The position numbers and the translations under genes were made by a program. A stretch of DNA of 64,000 nt, from positions 28,258,038 to 28,322,037 of the forward strand of contig CM029368.1 of assembly GCA_017165825.1 (NCBI GenBank), given 5' to 3'. The first letter of the stretch is position 1. Every line of letters starts with the position of its first letter. The notes beneath the pieces are model-generated. The model saw nothing but the letters and a program-made list of their open reading frames with translations, was not told the DNA's origin and ran no database searches. Below, piece by piece: positions 37,036 to 49,300 of this stretch. The stretch comes from Hepsetus odoe (taxonomy: Eukaryota > Chordata > Actinopteri > Characiformes > Hepsetidae).

Positions 37036-37510
37036 AGAGGCAATCTGACATGCATCTCCTTGGTCTGCTTGAGGACGCCCATGCAGACATGAAAACTGTC
37101 AACAGAAAGGACCCAGACTTGACCCACACAGCTGCGTCGTGATAGTGCTAACCACCCTGCCGCCCACATGTGACGTAATGTTATGTAAATAAAGGTTAGA
37201 AACAATCTACTGCTAGAGATATCACATGTCATAATTTAGGTAATATGATCACATGTGGTGTGAACATCAGATTGGTGCAGAAGAACTGGTCAGACAGTGT
37301 CTGTCGCAGAGTTAATGATGTAATACAAGGGCGACTTTACACTCTCAGTCTGAGGACGGTGAAACCAGATTAGGCGCTAATCCGAGCGGAAGACCATGCT
37401 TGGACAGGCTGTGCACTGAGTCACTGCTTTCAGAGATGAAAGACTGTAACATCTCGTTGTCCCTTTTATTGTTGTCCTAGAGTGATACATTTCTACCTGA
37501 AGCCCGTGGC

Positions 37511-40500
37511 ATGATGGGAACACAAAGAGTTTTGGTGACGGGGTGCTCCTCTGGAATCGGTTTGGCAGTGGCTGTACGACTTGCCAGGGATGAACTGAAC
37601 AGATTCAAAGGTTTGAGAAGTGCAGAGTGCTAGAAACGCTGTCTGCCTCTCTGTCTGTCTGTCTGTTTAATAATGCTCGGTGATACTGATAACATTCAGT
37701 TGATTAATTAACAAGTACTAATGTTATTTACCTGATCTTTCTGTAGTGTTATTTCTTTTAATCAGACTGTTCTGTTTACTTATTTTATGTCAAATAAAAG
37801 TTTACATCTTCTTCTCTTTTATTCTTCAGCGGGCAGCGGGGGCCTAGTGGTTAGGGAGTTGCCCCGCATCGGAAGATTGTGGGTTTGATTCCCTCACAAG
37901 TAGGTTGCCCTGAGGTACCCCTGAGCAAGGTACCGTCCCCGTCACTGCTCCCCGGCTGCTTTCAATAGCTGCCCCCTGCTGCACGGTGTTTGTGTGCATG
38001 GGTTAAAAGCAGAGGTCCAATTTCGTTGTGGTTCACGCTTGCTGTGCTGTGACCTCGCAATAACAAGGGTTGTCACTTTCACTTTTTTCTTTCTTCTGCT
38101 CTCGGTAGGGGTCGCCACTGTTCTTGCATCTTCATCTTCAACAATCTTCTACCAGAATCCTCCTTGTCTCTCCCCTGTACATGTCCAAACCAATGCATTC
38201 TCTCTTGTCTGACTCCTAACGTGGTCTAACCTGAGCTGTCCTTCTAACATACTCATTCCTAATCCTGTCCATTTATTGTCACTCCCAACACAATACTTAG
38301 CGAGTCTGTCACCTCCAGCGCTGCTGTCTCTTTTTTGTCACTGCAGTCGTTTTCCAACTTGTGTAACTAAAGCTGATCACACTGCTGTGTCGGAAACCTA
38401 CTTTACATAATGAGGTCAAAGGAAAGGAACTGTACATACAGTACTGTGCAAAAGTTTTAGGCAGGTGTGGAAAAAATGCTGTAAACAAAGAACGCTTTCA
38501 GAAATATAAATAATTATTGTTTATTTTTATCAGTTTACAAAATGCAAAGTGAGCGAACAAAAGAAAAATCTAAATCAGATCAATATTTGGTGTTACTACC
38601 GTTTGCCTTCAAACCAGCATCAGTTCTTCTGGCCCCACAGAGCCCTGATCTCAACATCATCCAGTGTGTCTGGATTACATGAAGAGACAGAAGGATGTGA
38701 GGAAGCTACATCCACAGAAGATCTGTGCTTAGCTCTCCAAGATGTTTGGAACATCCTACCAGCCGAGTTCCTTCAAATACTGTGTGCAAGTGTACCTAGA
38801 AGAACTGATGATGTTTTGAAGGCAAAGGGTGGTCACACCAAATATTGATTTGATTTAGATTCTCTTTTGTTCATTCACTGCATTTTGAGTTGGCCCCAGG
38901 ATCAGAAGAAGGTTTGAATCCCAGTAGGTTGCCCTGAGGTACCCTTGAGCAAGGTACCGTCCCTGTCACTGCTCCCCAGGCGCGTTCAATAGCTCCCCCC
39001 TGCTGCAGGTGTTTGTGTGTGGGTTAAATGCAGAGGTGTAACTCCGTTGTGGTTCACTGTGTTGTGCCGTGTACTCACAATCACAAGAGTGGTCACTTTC
39101 ACTGTCACTTTTCACTGTTCGTCTGGCAGACACAGTGTGTTTAAGGGCCGCCCAAAGATCACGGCAAAGTCATGTTTAAGGAACTGTGAGGCCCAAAGTT
39201 TCACATCATTTTTCAAGTAGATCAGGTGATTTTTTGCATCATTATGCTGTTGTGCAAGCAGCGTAATATCTTTCAGCTTCAGTTTTTGACTCATTCCTTC
39301 ACATTTGCTTCCAGGATGTGCTGATCTTTTGTGAAAACCACTTCACCCGCACAGCGTTTCCTACAATCCCAAAGCGTAATAGATTCTTAATAGATGCGAT
39401 GTGACCTTCAAATACTTTTTTATCTTAAAACACGCAATATAAGTTATATTTTAACTTTTACTTATTAGAGTTTTATTTAAATTTTATTGCCTTTAGAAGT
39501 TACCAAGCTGTATTATCAGATCTGCTGGTTTAGAAGAGCCCATAGTTGCTTAATGTTAGCACAAGGCTGGAAGATGTCTATTCTTAATTCTTGTATGTCA
39601 TACCGATTGTTTTTGAATTAATTATTAAACTAATAAATTAATAATTATTAATATTATTCTTATGAATAACTAGTACATTTTAAAAAGAAATGTTAACCTT
39701 TGTGACCTGCTGTATGACTCAGCTTCACTTATCTGTTTGAGTCAGTGGTGGCCACCATGCGGGACATGGAGAAGCGTGAGAGTTTAGAGAGAGCAGCCGG
39801 AAAAACACTGAGCAGGACCCTGGAGATCCGGCAGCTGGACGCCTGCTGTGCAGATTCGATCCGAGAGTGTGTGAACAGCCTGCCAGACCGACGGGTGGAT
39901 GTCCTGGGTGAATAAGATTTTTGTGTGGAAATCAGCAAGTAGGTTTTATGAGGCTCTTTGTGTTAAGCTGCTCCTGGAAAGTTCATCTCTATTCTTTGTG
40001 CAGTAAGTAATGCGGGCGTGGGCATGATCGGACCCCTGGAGTGTCAGAGTGTGAAGGACATGCAGAACCTCTTCAACACCAATTTCTTCGGGCTGGTGAG
40101 GCTGGTGAAGGAGGTGCTACCGGACATGAAGAGGCGCCAAAGCGGCCACATTGTGGTGATGAGCAGCGTCATGGGCATTCAGGGTACACACTGAACACTG
40201 TCACACACTGCATATGGACCAAGTGGGGAATAACAATTTGGAAAGTGATGTTTAGCCAAGAAATCTCATTTTTACTCATGACCCCAACACCTGACACAGT
40301 GTAAAGCATATTTTGGTGACTTCAAACGGTCATATATAAAGAATAGCATTATGTGTTTAGCAAAGTTTGGTATTTTTACACTTTCAAAAAATTCTGAATT
40401 CATTGTTTCTGTCATGTCAAGGAAATCTATACATCTACATATACATTTATGCTGCTTTTGATGGCACTTGGGAACTCAAAATTCCCGATAACTGACTAAA

Positions 40501-43396
40501 AAGACCGAAATCACGATCTGAAGTTCCTACTTGATAATTTGGGAATAAGTTCCTCGCTAAAGAAACATTTGTCAGTTTTTTACTCTCCCTGAAAGGCAGA
40601 TCACTGGAGACAGTTTCAGTTGTGACCCTATTCTGAGGTCCATTGAATAAAGTGTCAGTCCTGCCCATTCACAATAAATTCATAAGGAGTGTTTTAGGCT
40701 AAATTTGGATTAGTTATTAGCTACACTGTGGACAAAAGTATTGGGACACATCTTAATCACTGAATTCTGATTTGACATTACACTTAATGCCCAAGTATAT
40801 AAATCTAAGCAGTCAGGTTTACAAACATTTCTGAAAGAATGGGTCGTACTGAAGTTCAGTCCTGGTACGGTCAGAGGATGCTACCTTTACAGTAAGTGAA
40901 ATTTCTTCTCTGCTAGATATTCAGCAGTCAGCTGTTAGAAGCTATGTGGGTTGCTGAGTGACGAAGGGCATAGTGTGTAAAGTCACCAACACTCTGTTGA
41001 CTCAAAAACTGCACTGTTCGAAACATCCTCTGGCATTAGTCTCACTGTGCACTGGGAGCTTAAAAGAGTGGGTTTTCTAGGCAGAGCAGCTGGGTGCAAG
41101 CTTCACATTACCAAGTGCAATGCGAAGTTTCAGAGAGAGTGATGTAGAGCACACTGGACTCTGGAGCAGAGGAAACGGATTCCTTGGAGTGATGAATCAC
41201 TCCTTTGTCTGGCAGTCTGCTGATCCAGTCTGGATATGGAAGATACCAGGAGAACCTCATCTTCCTGACTGCATTGTTCCAGCTGTAAATTTTGGTGGGG
41301 GAGGGCTAATGATTTGGGGTTGTTTTTCAGGAGCTGGGATAGGCTGCTTAGTTCCAAAAAAGGGTAAACTGCAAAAATACTCTTCTTCATGAATGGCTAT
41401 AAATACCCACAGACACGCTCCAAAATCTTTTTGAAAGCCTTCCAAGAAGAGTAGAAGCTGTTAAAGCTGCATACTGGAGGACGGACTCTGCATGAGTCGA
41501 TGCCTAAAGATAGAAAATGGGATTTCATTGAAGTTCCTATATGTGGCCATACATTACTTTTGTCCACAGTTTGCAGCTCACAGCTCCAGGGGTTATTACA
41601 GTTTCCCTAAATCCAGATTGTGATTTACCCACTTTGTCAAAAGATGTCATTCATTACATATAATAGTCACTAGAGGACACTCCACAACTGCATGAGCTGA
41701 TCTTTGTTGCTTACAGGCCTGCTCTTCAACGATGTCTACGCTGCCTCAAAATTCGCAGTAGAGGGCTTTTGTGAGAGCCTTGCTGTACAAGCTATGAAGT
41801 TTAACATTAAGTGAGTTACAGTAAACGCTAGTATAACTTTCCACAGAGCAGCAGTTGTCAAAGTAGTCAGCTAGTTCTTTCTCTTTCTGAGATTGTCCAG
41901 AGCAGTAGTAAGAAATCCTGTTTTATATTCTCAGATGTTGAACATTCATGTCATCTCTGAATATTTGGGTTTGTTCTGCAGTTGAACTTATCCTGTTGGC
42001 TGCAGGATGACCTTGGTGGAGCCGGGGCCAGTGGTGACCGAGTTCGAGAGGAAGGTGTACGAGGAGATGGCGAACATGGACCTGTCCAGCACAGATGAAG
42101 AAACAGCCCGAATCTTCCGTGAAATTTACCTGCCCTACTCCAGAAAGGTGTTCTCCTCACTGGGCCAGACTCCAGAGGAGGTTGCAGAGGTGAGTAAATG
42201 CCGGAAGGGAAATACACCCAAGAGTGTCCCAACACAAAATTTCCTAAGAAAGTAAAACGTTAAAGTCCATCCAGATCCCACATCTTGTTGCCTTGTCTTG
42301 TCTGTGTTGCGTCTGATGTCCTATGTGTAGCACCAGGGTCCTGGAGGAACGTTATTTCATTTCACTATGTACTGTGTATATGGCTGAAATGACAACAAAT
42401 TCCTACTTGACTTGACTTGACATGCGCTTGTTGAACTCCAAATCCGTGATGGATGTTTGGGATGGATTTGAACGACTACTGATTACTAAAAAATGTTGGC
42501 CTGAGCTCCAGAACTAAACTACAAAAGCAAGATTTCTGTTTCAAACCTGTCTTAACTGATGTGCTTTTGCTAGAATTACTCACACACAGTTCCAATGACA
42601 AAATTGTTTCAGTAAAAATGGCCAAATCCTCTCTCAACAAGCTCAAACCACATCCAGGACCTCGTGAAGGTTGCTCAGACATGTGGATGCAGTTTGAGAG
42701 TCCAGAGTGATGTTTTTTTACTGGAACCTGATTATTGCTTTTAGTGTTTGTTAGCAATGATAGCCTCCCAACTGGGGTAAATGGAACTGTACATTTGATT
42801 TTTTCTCTCCTTTTAGGTTTCCCTTTGCTAGAACTAGGGTGTGCCAAGCCCCAGAACAATGAAAAATAGAGCAATTTCTGACCATTACTGCACTCTCCAT
42901 CCATGCATCTAGCATCCTTCAGATTTTCACCAGACTCCAAGCTGGATCGATCACCCCAGACAAGTTTCCATTGAAGAACACGATTTTGCTCAAGAGCCTC
43001 ATAGCTGTGTGCTTTACATCACTCCAGTCACTGCCTGGGATTGCACAAGCTAAAAAAATAGCCTTAAAAACATCTGATGATCATAAATGTGTTGAAGACG
43101 TACTTAAACTCCACTCAAGGACACATACTTTACTGGATTATTTGTTCCACAAAACCTTTTTTTCTTCTGATCTTTTGCAGCAAACCCACCAGCTGATTGT
43201 AGCAAAGAATCCTCCATTTCGTCACCAGACCAATAAACTCTACACGCCCCTGACGGCCATGAAGCACGCAGACCCTACAGGCCGCCTGCCCATAGACGCC
43301 TTCTACAAGATGGTCTTCCAGCACGATCGCATGTTCACTGCCAGCCTGGGCATCATGCGCATGCTACAGAAGAGGATGGGGAAACCAAAAGTGTGA
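37511..43396 (+). CDS. rdh8: Retinol dehydrogenase 8 (all-trans-retinal reductase)
   Basis: Short-chain dehydrogenase/reductase. RDH8 reduces all-trans-retinal with NADPH in photoreceptor outer segments. Six exons join to 311 residues, the same length as human RDH8: 37511-37610, 39746-39907, 40004-40183, 41717-41810, 42006-42189 and 43181-43396. The cofactor motif TGCSSGIG is at residues 10-17; the catalytic Ser142, Tyr155 and Lys159 stand in VVMSS and YAASK. The usual NNAG is SNAG here (residue 89). LVEPGPVVTEFE and the C-terminal region with RQTNKLYTPLTAMK follow RDH8. HSD17B1 is the nearest alternative, but overall wording, length and the shfl neighbour favour rdh8. A second Met follows the first; both fit. 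Whether this is rdh8a or rdh8b is not decided. Large introns hold SINE, LINE and Tc1 relics. Confidence 0.92.
37831..38085 (+). repeat. tRNA-derived SINE in rdh8 intron 1
   Basis: Near full-length: head 'gggcagcgggggcctagtggtt', B-box 'gggtttgattccc', body 'gcaaggtaccgtccccgtca', tail 'gttgtcactttcactttt'. A LINE fragment follows directly at 38086. Confidence 0.85.
38086..38365 (-). repeat. LINE 3-prime fragment in rdh8 intron 1
   Basis: Antisense end of the same LINE family ('gctctcggtaggggtcgccac', 'catgtccaaaccaatgca', 'ctaatcctgtcc'), with internal deletions. Frames are broken. Confidence 0.65.
38437..38887 (+). mobile_element. Tc1/mariner element copy, right end lost
   Basis: About 95 percent alike by eye to 27709-28261 from its left inverted repeat through VPRRTDDVLKAKGGHTKY. 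The right inverted repeat is missing: the match ends at 'cactgcattttg', where a head-truncated SINE (38888-39112) begins. Confidence 0.8.
38888..39112 (+). repeat. tRNA-derived SINE, head-truncated
   Basis: Starts mid-head at 'agttggccccaggatcagaag', then B-box 'ggtttgaatccca', body and the tail 'gtggtcactttcactgtcac'. It abuts the broken Tc1 element. Confidence 0.8.
40722..41572 (+). mobile_element. Decayed Tc1-like transposon in rdh8 intron 3
   Basis: Inverted ends ACTGTGGACAAAAGTA and its complement flank about 850 bases. The interior keeps a piece of transposase catalytic-domain text (FVWQSADPVWIW, GGGGLMIWGCFSGAG), but frameshifts and stops break it. It is inactive. Confidence 0.75.
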
Positions 43397-43799
43397 GACA
43401 ATTAAAAAAAAGAAGCCACATCAAGAAGCCTGGCACAAATCTAACTAGTCAATGACTCTAGATCAAGAATCAGGAGCTCTCTCACGATCGACTGGGTCAC
43501 CTATAAAATAATTCTAGTCTACTGGAACATGAAACGATTCTTAAATGTTTCTAATATTTTAAAGATGCAAACTAAAGTGTTTGCTAAAGCCAGTCCTGGC
43601 TGATTCTGACCTATTCGTTAGATTCTTCTATATCACACTATGCTCCAGAGCTGGGAGGCTGAGGGTTAAAACTAACTTATAAATAGTGCAATATAATTGG
43701 ACAGGCCACTGCACTCGCAGGACACTAACTTCTAAAGCAGCAGGCCGTGTGGTTCAGAAATAATAAAGGACACGGGACAGAAATGTAGTTCCCTACTGT
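43397..43799 (+). other. Probable rdh8 3-prime UTR
   Basis: An AATAAA signal at 43762-43767 lies about 370 bases after the stop codon. No other feature is seen. Confidence 0.5.
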
Positions 43800-46373
43800 T
43801 TTATTAGAAGTAAAGTATTTTACAACTTTTGTCTGTAGAAAGAAACAATGTGAAAAGGTGTTTATATACAATGATTTTCAACTACTTTAAGTATAGTAAT
43901 TAATTAAAAAAAAGCCAGAAAATATCTATGGCTGTTCTAGTAATGCAAGACAAAATATATATCAGTCACATCCTCGGTTTGAAAAATAATGCTAATAGAA
44001 AGTACACTTTTTGTCTTTTTTAGTACATAATCATTTTTTTAGAAACATAAGACTTTTCTTACACAAAATAGACCTAAACGAGACAATTGTATTTACAAGA
44101 AGATTCTGGGTTACCACATGTCCAGAGCATAATGAAGGCTAATGAAGAGAAGGAATATTTAGAAACAAGGGTCGGTGTTAGCACTTGAAAAACCAGGTGC
44201 AGACTCAGTTTAATACATCGAGACTTTTGCAAGGCACTGAACTCTTCCGTTACTGCTCAGCTTAGTGTTAAATATGTGGCAGGAGTGTTCGGAGTTCAGC
44301 CAGGGCAGTGAATCTGGGCGTGAAGGTATATTCTTTTTGACCATCTTGTGTAGCTTGTTTGAAAATAGCTTGGAGGAACATCTAACCTGAACCATGACTG
44401 CAGTTCGCTGTGGGTCAGGCTTATAACAAGTGGATCAGCGGGACGGGATTCTTCCATGAGAGATAAGTGTCTGTGCCTGTAGCAGACAGCGGGGGCAGCG
44501 CTACATAGCAGCGTCTGCTTCACTTGTACCACAAAGGGCAGACGCCATTCCCTCCAGACTGGCCAGGTGGGGACTGCTAGAGATGCAGACGACACTGCAT
44601 GCTATATAACACCTCCCTGAGGAGTAACAGAGCACTAGCAGCCCGCTGGTCACCCTTACGTAGGTAGAGTTCACCCTGAACTTGCATGCTTGGACACCAG
44701 CCTGAATATTACTAGACAAAGATGATTCCCTCCCGCTTGTGAAAAGAACCAAACTACATCCAGAAGACATGAAAGTCTAGTCTCGTCTGTTGGAAAATGA
44801 ATGGTTTCCATTCAAAGACTAGTCTTTGTTCGAAAAACCAATGAAAGTGTGAAAGATCCCCCAATTAGCTAATTATCACCCTCTCCGCCTTCTGTTACCA
44901 TATTTGGACAGCACTGTTTACCATCTGGCCTATGCTCATAAGCTTGAGAGACCAAAGGTCCAAAAAAATGTTTTTCTGGCTTCTGCAGAATCAGGAGATG
45001 AAAGGTTGTGGATGAGGTCAGAATCCCGTGGGTGGGCGATAAGCTAGTTGACCACCAGCCACATAAGTGGGCAGCGAGTTTGACTGTTCACCAGGAGAGA
45101 AACGGGCATCACAGTAGAGCGACAGAAAGCAGCAGCCTATAAAAACACAGCTTAGCACATCATAGTGATGTTCCAAGGTAACCATGGTTATACAGGATAA
45201 AAACAATACAGAAATCCCCAAATAGATCAAAACAATTCATCCAGAAACAAACAAAACAACAAAAAAAGATGAAAGGGCAGCGACATACAGTTTTAAGTGT
45301 TGCCAAAATGACCTTTGAACGAGCTAAAGGACTGGATGGGGTGACGGAAGCCAGGCCTTTTTAGTAAGGTAACTAAAGGTCAGCACTCCTGGATGTAAAA
45401 CGGATCACTTTATTTGATGGCAAACACTTAAAACAGTAGTGTATTACTCACTTAGCTAATATCAGTCTGCAGCAATGCTGTTTTGGAATGGCAGCTGTCA
45501 CATTACCCCTTAAACGCTTGGCCTTAGAAGTGCTTTGAAGATGCCCCTCGACAATATTACACATCACTCTTACGGAATGTTTCGGTTCACTTTAGTTCAT
45601 CAGATTTAAATATATCACTAATGTTGGCCAATTTACACATGCCTGGGAATTCTGGGAGGTTGATTTTGTGGATTAATGCTGGCCTAAATAAATAATATCA
45701 CTCAAAAGTGGTGAGACGCCCAGCTCTTTCTGTCTGTAACAGAAAATTCTAAAAATCACTGTTTTTAGTGGTATAAGCTGACATGCAGAATTAACAAAGG
45801 CGATGTATCATGAACCACTATTGCTGTAACAATGGTACATGCCTAATAACTTCTGGCTCATTTGCCATTTGTAACAGGTATGGAGCAGCAAGGTGAAACA
45901 TATTTGAGTATGAACTGAGGACAGACAGAGGGAGAGGACGCCCCCCAAGGCAGTTTTTTGAGGAACACATCGAGACAATAAATAAAAGAAAGGAATTTCC
46001 TTCAAACATTTTACTCTTAATTCTACTTTTAAAAAAGTTTGTTAGTTTCAGATGAGTGTCCCCCAAGTCTTTGAAATGAAAGACATGGTATTTTCTTCTT
46101 CATATACTTTTTTTTAATAATAAAAAACTAGTCCATCTGTGACAGAATGTCTTACTTCATTAAATTGCCTTTTCTTTTTAAGACAACACAATTTTCCCTT
46201 TTACTCTTCTGCGGACAACAACCGGCAGACGGGTCTTCTTGACGAACACCAGGTCAATCCTTAATCCAATTAAAATCTTGGAAATTGGCTGACACGTGAT
46301 TTAAAACAAACAAACAAAAAACATGATCCCTAGAGTGAGATTTTCTCCTCTACTCCCTGAAGTTCCTCTTGCT
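43800..46373 (-). other. Probable notch3 3-prime UTR
   Basis: About 2.57 kb between the notch3 stop and a minus-strand AATAAA at 43800-43805. No repeats or exons are recognised inside, and the sequence is less repetitive than the rest of the window. The transcript could also end earlier; other AT-rich signals are present. Confidence 0.45.
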
Positions 46374-49300
46374 TCACGCGAACACCTGCATCTTGCCGTT
46401 AGGCTCTGGGACGTGGGGGATCTGGGTCTGGGTGGGGCCAGTGACAGCCGGGCTGGGGGTTGAGTCGGACCAGTCGGAAACACAGTGGGGCGAGGGGCTG
46501 GACCAGGGCTCTGGAGATTCAGGGGAGGGGGTCAGGTAGGGGTGCTCATTAGGCAAGTTCAGATAATGCTTGGGCGTGGCATCCATGGCAGAGGTGTAAC
46601 TGTGCTGTGAGGGTGGCGTGGGGTAGTCCTCTAAACCCGTGCTGCTGCTGCTGGCCTGGGCTGAGGGTCCCTGGGAGGTCTGAGGTGGAGCAGCCTGGCT
46701 TTGTGAAGGCTGTGGAGCTGGAGGAGCCTGGGGCTGCTGCTGTTGTTGCTGTTGGGGCTGACCTTGACCCTGCTGCTGCTGCTGCTGCTGGTAGAAGGCT
46801 GGAGGATTTTGGGGCTGCTGTGGAGTTGGAGGTGTTGAAGATCCCATATTGGCCAAGGTTTGCTGGTTGCTGAGTGTGTGGCTATGGATCTGCTGCTGCT
46901 GTTCTGCTATGGATGGCAACTTGACAGGGCTGAGTGTGGGTGTGCTGGACACAGGCGTGGGCTGCAACATGGGCTGCTGACTGTTGCGGAACACTTGCTG
47001 CTGGTGCAGGAGCATGTTAGGCTGCATGGTACTGGGCGTCTGTGGGTGCATGCCCCCCTGGCTGCTTGTTGAGTGCACCAAGCTGACCATGGGCTGGCCA
47101 CACGGGGGCGAGGTTGGTACACGGCTGTGCCAGTCAAATGGCACGCTGACTGGATTGACCATGCCCAAGCTCATGGCCATCTGCCCTGGGTTCAGGACGT
47201 AGCCATGGGTGGCCTGTGCCCCCTGCAAGGACATACGACTCTGCATGGAAAGGCCAGCATCAGCTAGATCAGTTAGGCCAGCCATAGACACCGCAAATGG
47301 ACCACTGCTGCCATCCAACATGCTGGAATGCACCATGGGAGTGCTGGGCACAGACATGGAACTATGGAAAAGGCCTGGTGAAGGCATGGCAGCGGGAGAG
47401 GTGGGGTTAGTGACATATCCAGCGTTGCTTGCACCCCCACGTGGTGAGTCCAGTGAGTCTACAGGCGAGAGCGTGACCGAGCTTTCCAGCAGCGCACTCT
47501 GCATGTCCAATGTCAGCTTCTTGTTTCTTGCCTTCACAGAATCCTTCAGACTGGACGCGTGCCCTGCACCCATGCCTTTGGCACCAGGCCGGCGGCTTTT
47601 CTTGCCCTGCGGGGCATTTTTCAGGCCAGGCAGGAAGCTGCTAGGAGGGCACATGAGAGGTGAAAGTGTGTGTCCTCCAGTCAGATGGTGTCCAGCGGGT
47701 CCAGCGTGGCTCTGTGGACTGCGCACTGTGTTGTATTCGTCAAGCAGCTGCACAATGTCATGATGCATACGCTCCTGGGCAATGTCTCGGGGGAGCCTAT
47801 CCATGTGGTCTGTGATCTCCCGGTTGGCAAAATGGGCCAGCAGCACCTTCACTGCCTCACAGCTGCCTTCTCTAGCGGCCAGGAAAAGTGGAGTCTCCTC
47901 CTGATAATGAATAATAATAAAGAAAAAGCTTAAGAAAAATGCAAAGGTACACACTAATGGAGGGCACATTTTGTGAACAGAATATAACACCAAAACCAAC
48001 AGCTGAGCTTAAATACCTTGAGGTCTTGCATATCTTTGTTGGCTCCATTCTTCAGCAGAGCAACAGTGGCTTCTACATTATTCACAGCTGCTGCCCAGTG
48101 CAATGCAGATTTGCCTGGTGGGTAACCAACATGACATCATATATGTGATGCATCTTAACAATGTCTTAATGAATTTTCTTCTAAAACTTCATATTTCTTT
48201 AAAACACCACAAACACAAGTAAAAAATAAACAGAAAAAACTGAAGAAATAAAAGGCTTATTACTTGTCACATGCAATTGTTAATGATGAAAAAGCAAGCT
48301 GAATTAAAAGAATTATGGATGAATTCAAAGCTTTTAGGGTAAAACTGCACTCACCCAGCTCATCTACAGCATTGACGTCAGCATGGCAGGTGATTAGCTC
48401 CTCCACCATGCCCTCCACAGCCAGCCTGGCTGCCAGGATCAGAGCCGTAGAACCATCATACATCCTAGCATCCAGATCCGTCGCCCTTGTTCTGATCAAA
48501 ATCTAGAAAAGCCAGAGATATTCACATAGTTCAATTGTCAATCTTATAAACATCACTTTTTGTATGTAGGAGAAAGCTACTTAAAACCCTGGAGGTAAGA
48601 ATCCTGGAAGAAATCTTACAACACTTGAATCAATGACTTCAGAACACATTAAACTGCTTAAACGTTTTGATGTACCTGGAAAACTCCTTGAGCATCAGCA
48701 GCCACAGCTGCGTGAAGGGGAGTGCGGCCAGTGTTGTCCTGTGCATTTGCATCTGCTCCAGCATCCAGCAGCCTCTTTGCAGCATCAGCTCGGGCATAGC
48801 GGGCAGCCAGGTGCAGGGCGGTCTCTCCAGTCCGGTCTGTCTGTGCACCCAGAGATGCACCCTGGTAGATAAGGTCTGATATGATGTTGGCTGAAGACTC
48901 TTCTGAGTCATCGTCCTCCGCCACCTCCAGCTCCAGTCCTCCACCGCAGAATGAGGCCAGCATCAGAGGAGTAAAGCCATCTACAGCCAAAAATCGTTCA
49001 CTTAATCATTTGAGTCCATACAAAATGCTCAAAAATATTTAACTTCAATTACAGATATGTTATACCGTTACAAATCAGCAAAGAAGCCGCGTAATCGTCC
49101 ACAAATAAGTACATCATACCTGGTCCTCGCACGTTGACATCCATACAATCACCATCAAACTCGCCCTGTGGTGGTGTGAGGGCCATTGAGGGAGGCATGC
49201 GGATGTCTGCTGCTGCGAGATGATGTTGCGTCCATTGTCTGCTGTCTACCGCATCCTCACTGTCTGAAAGAATGCTGGGCTCCTCTACCTGTGCATACAC

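Larger units (their letters stand above)
35417..37510. promoter_or_regulatory. Intergenic region between shfl and rdh8 (head-to-head)
   Basis: The left 500 bases are locally CpG-richer and hold the ISRE and Staf/ZNF143-type sites listed separately. A GT donor context (acaattg/gtgagcc) at 35892/35893 and a strong acceptor (ttgttgtcctag) ending at 37480 suggest an untranslated first exon of rdh8. Between them, 36780-37035 is a 5-prime truncated SINE. 36000-36780 is AT-rich with no visible gene. Confidence 0.5.

Noticed and set aside
40722..41572. Active Tc1 transposase
   Set aside because: Multiple stops and frameshifts; only short transposase pieces remain.
42476..42940. 154-codon minus-strand frame within rdh8 intron 5
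   Set aside because: No motif recognised, no splice context and flanked by ordinary intron; likely chance.
37511..43396. Calling the dehydrogenase hsd17b1
   Set aside because: It shares the Ser142/Tyr155/Lys159 arrangement, but the 311-residue length, the RDH8-type wording through FNTNFFGLVRLVKEVLPDMK and RQTNKLYTPLT, and the shfl neighbour favour rdh8.
47209..47763. 184-codon plus-strand frame
   Set aside because: It is antisense to the last notch3 exon, whose frame is clearly coding; the overlap reflects the GC-rich codon pattern.
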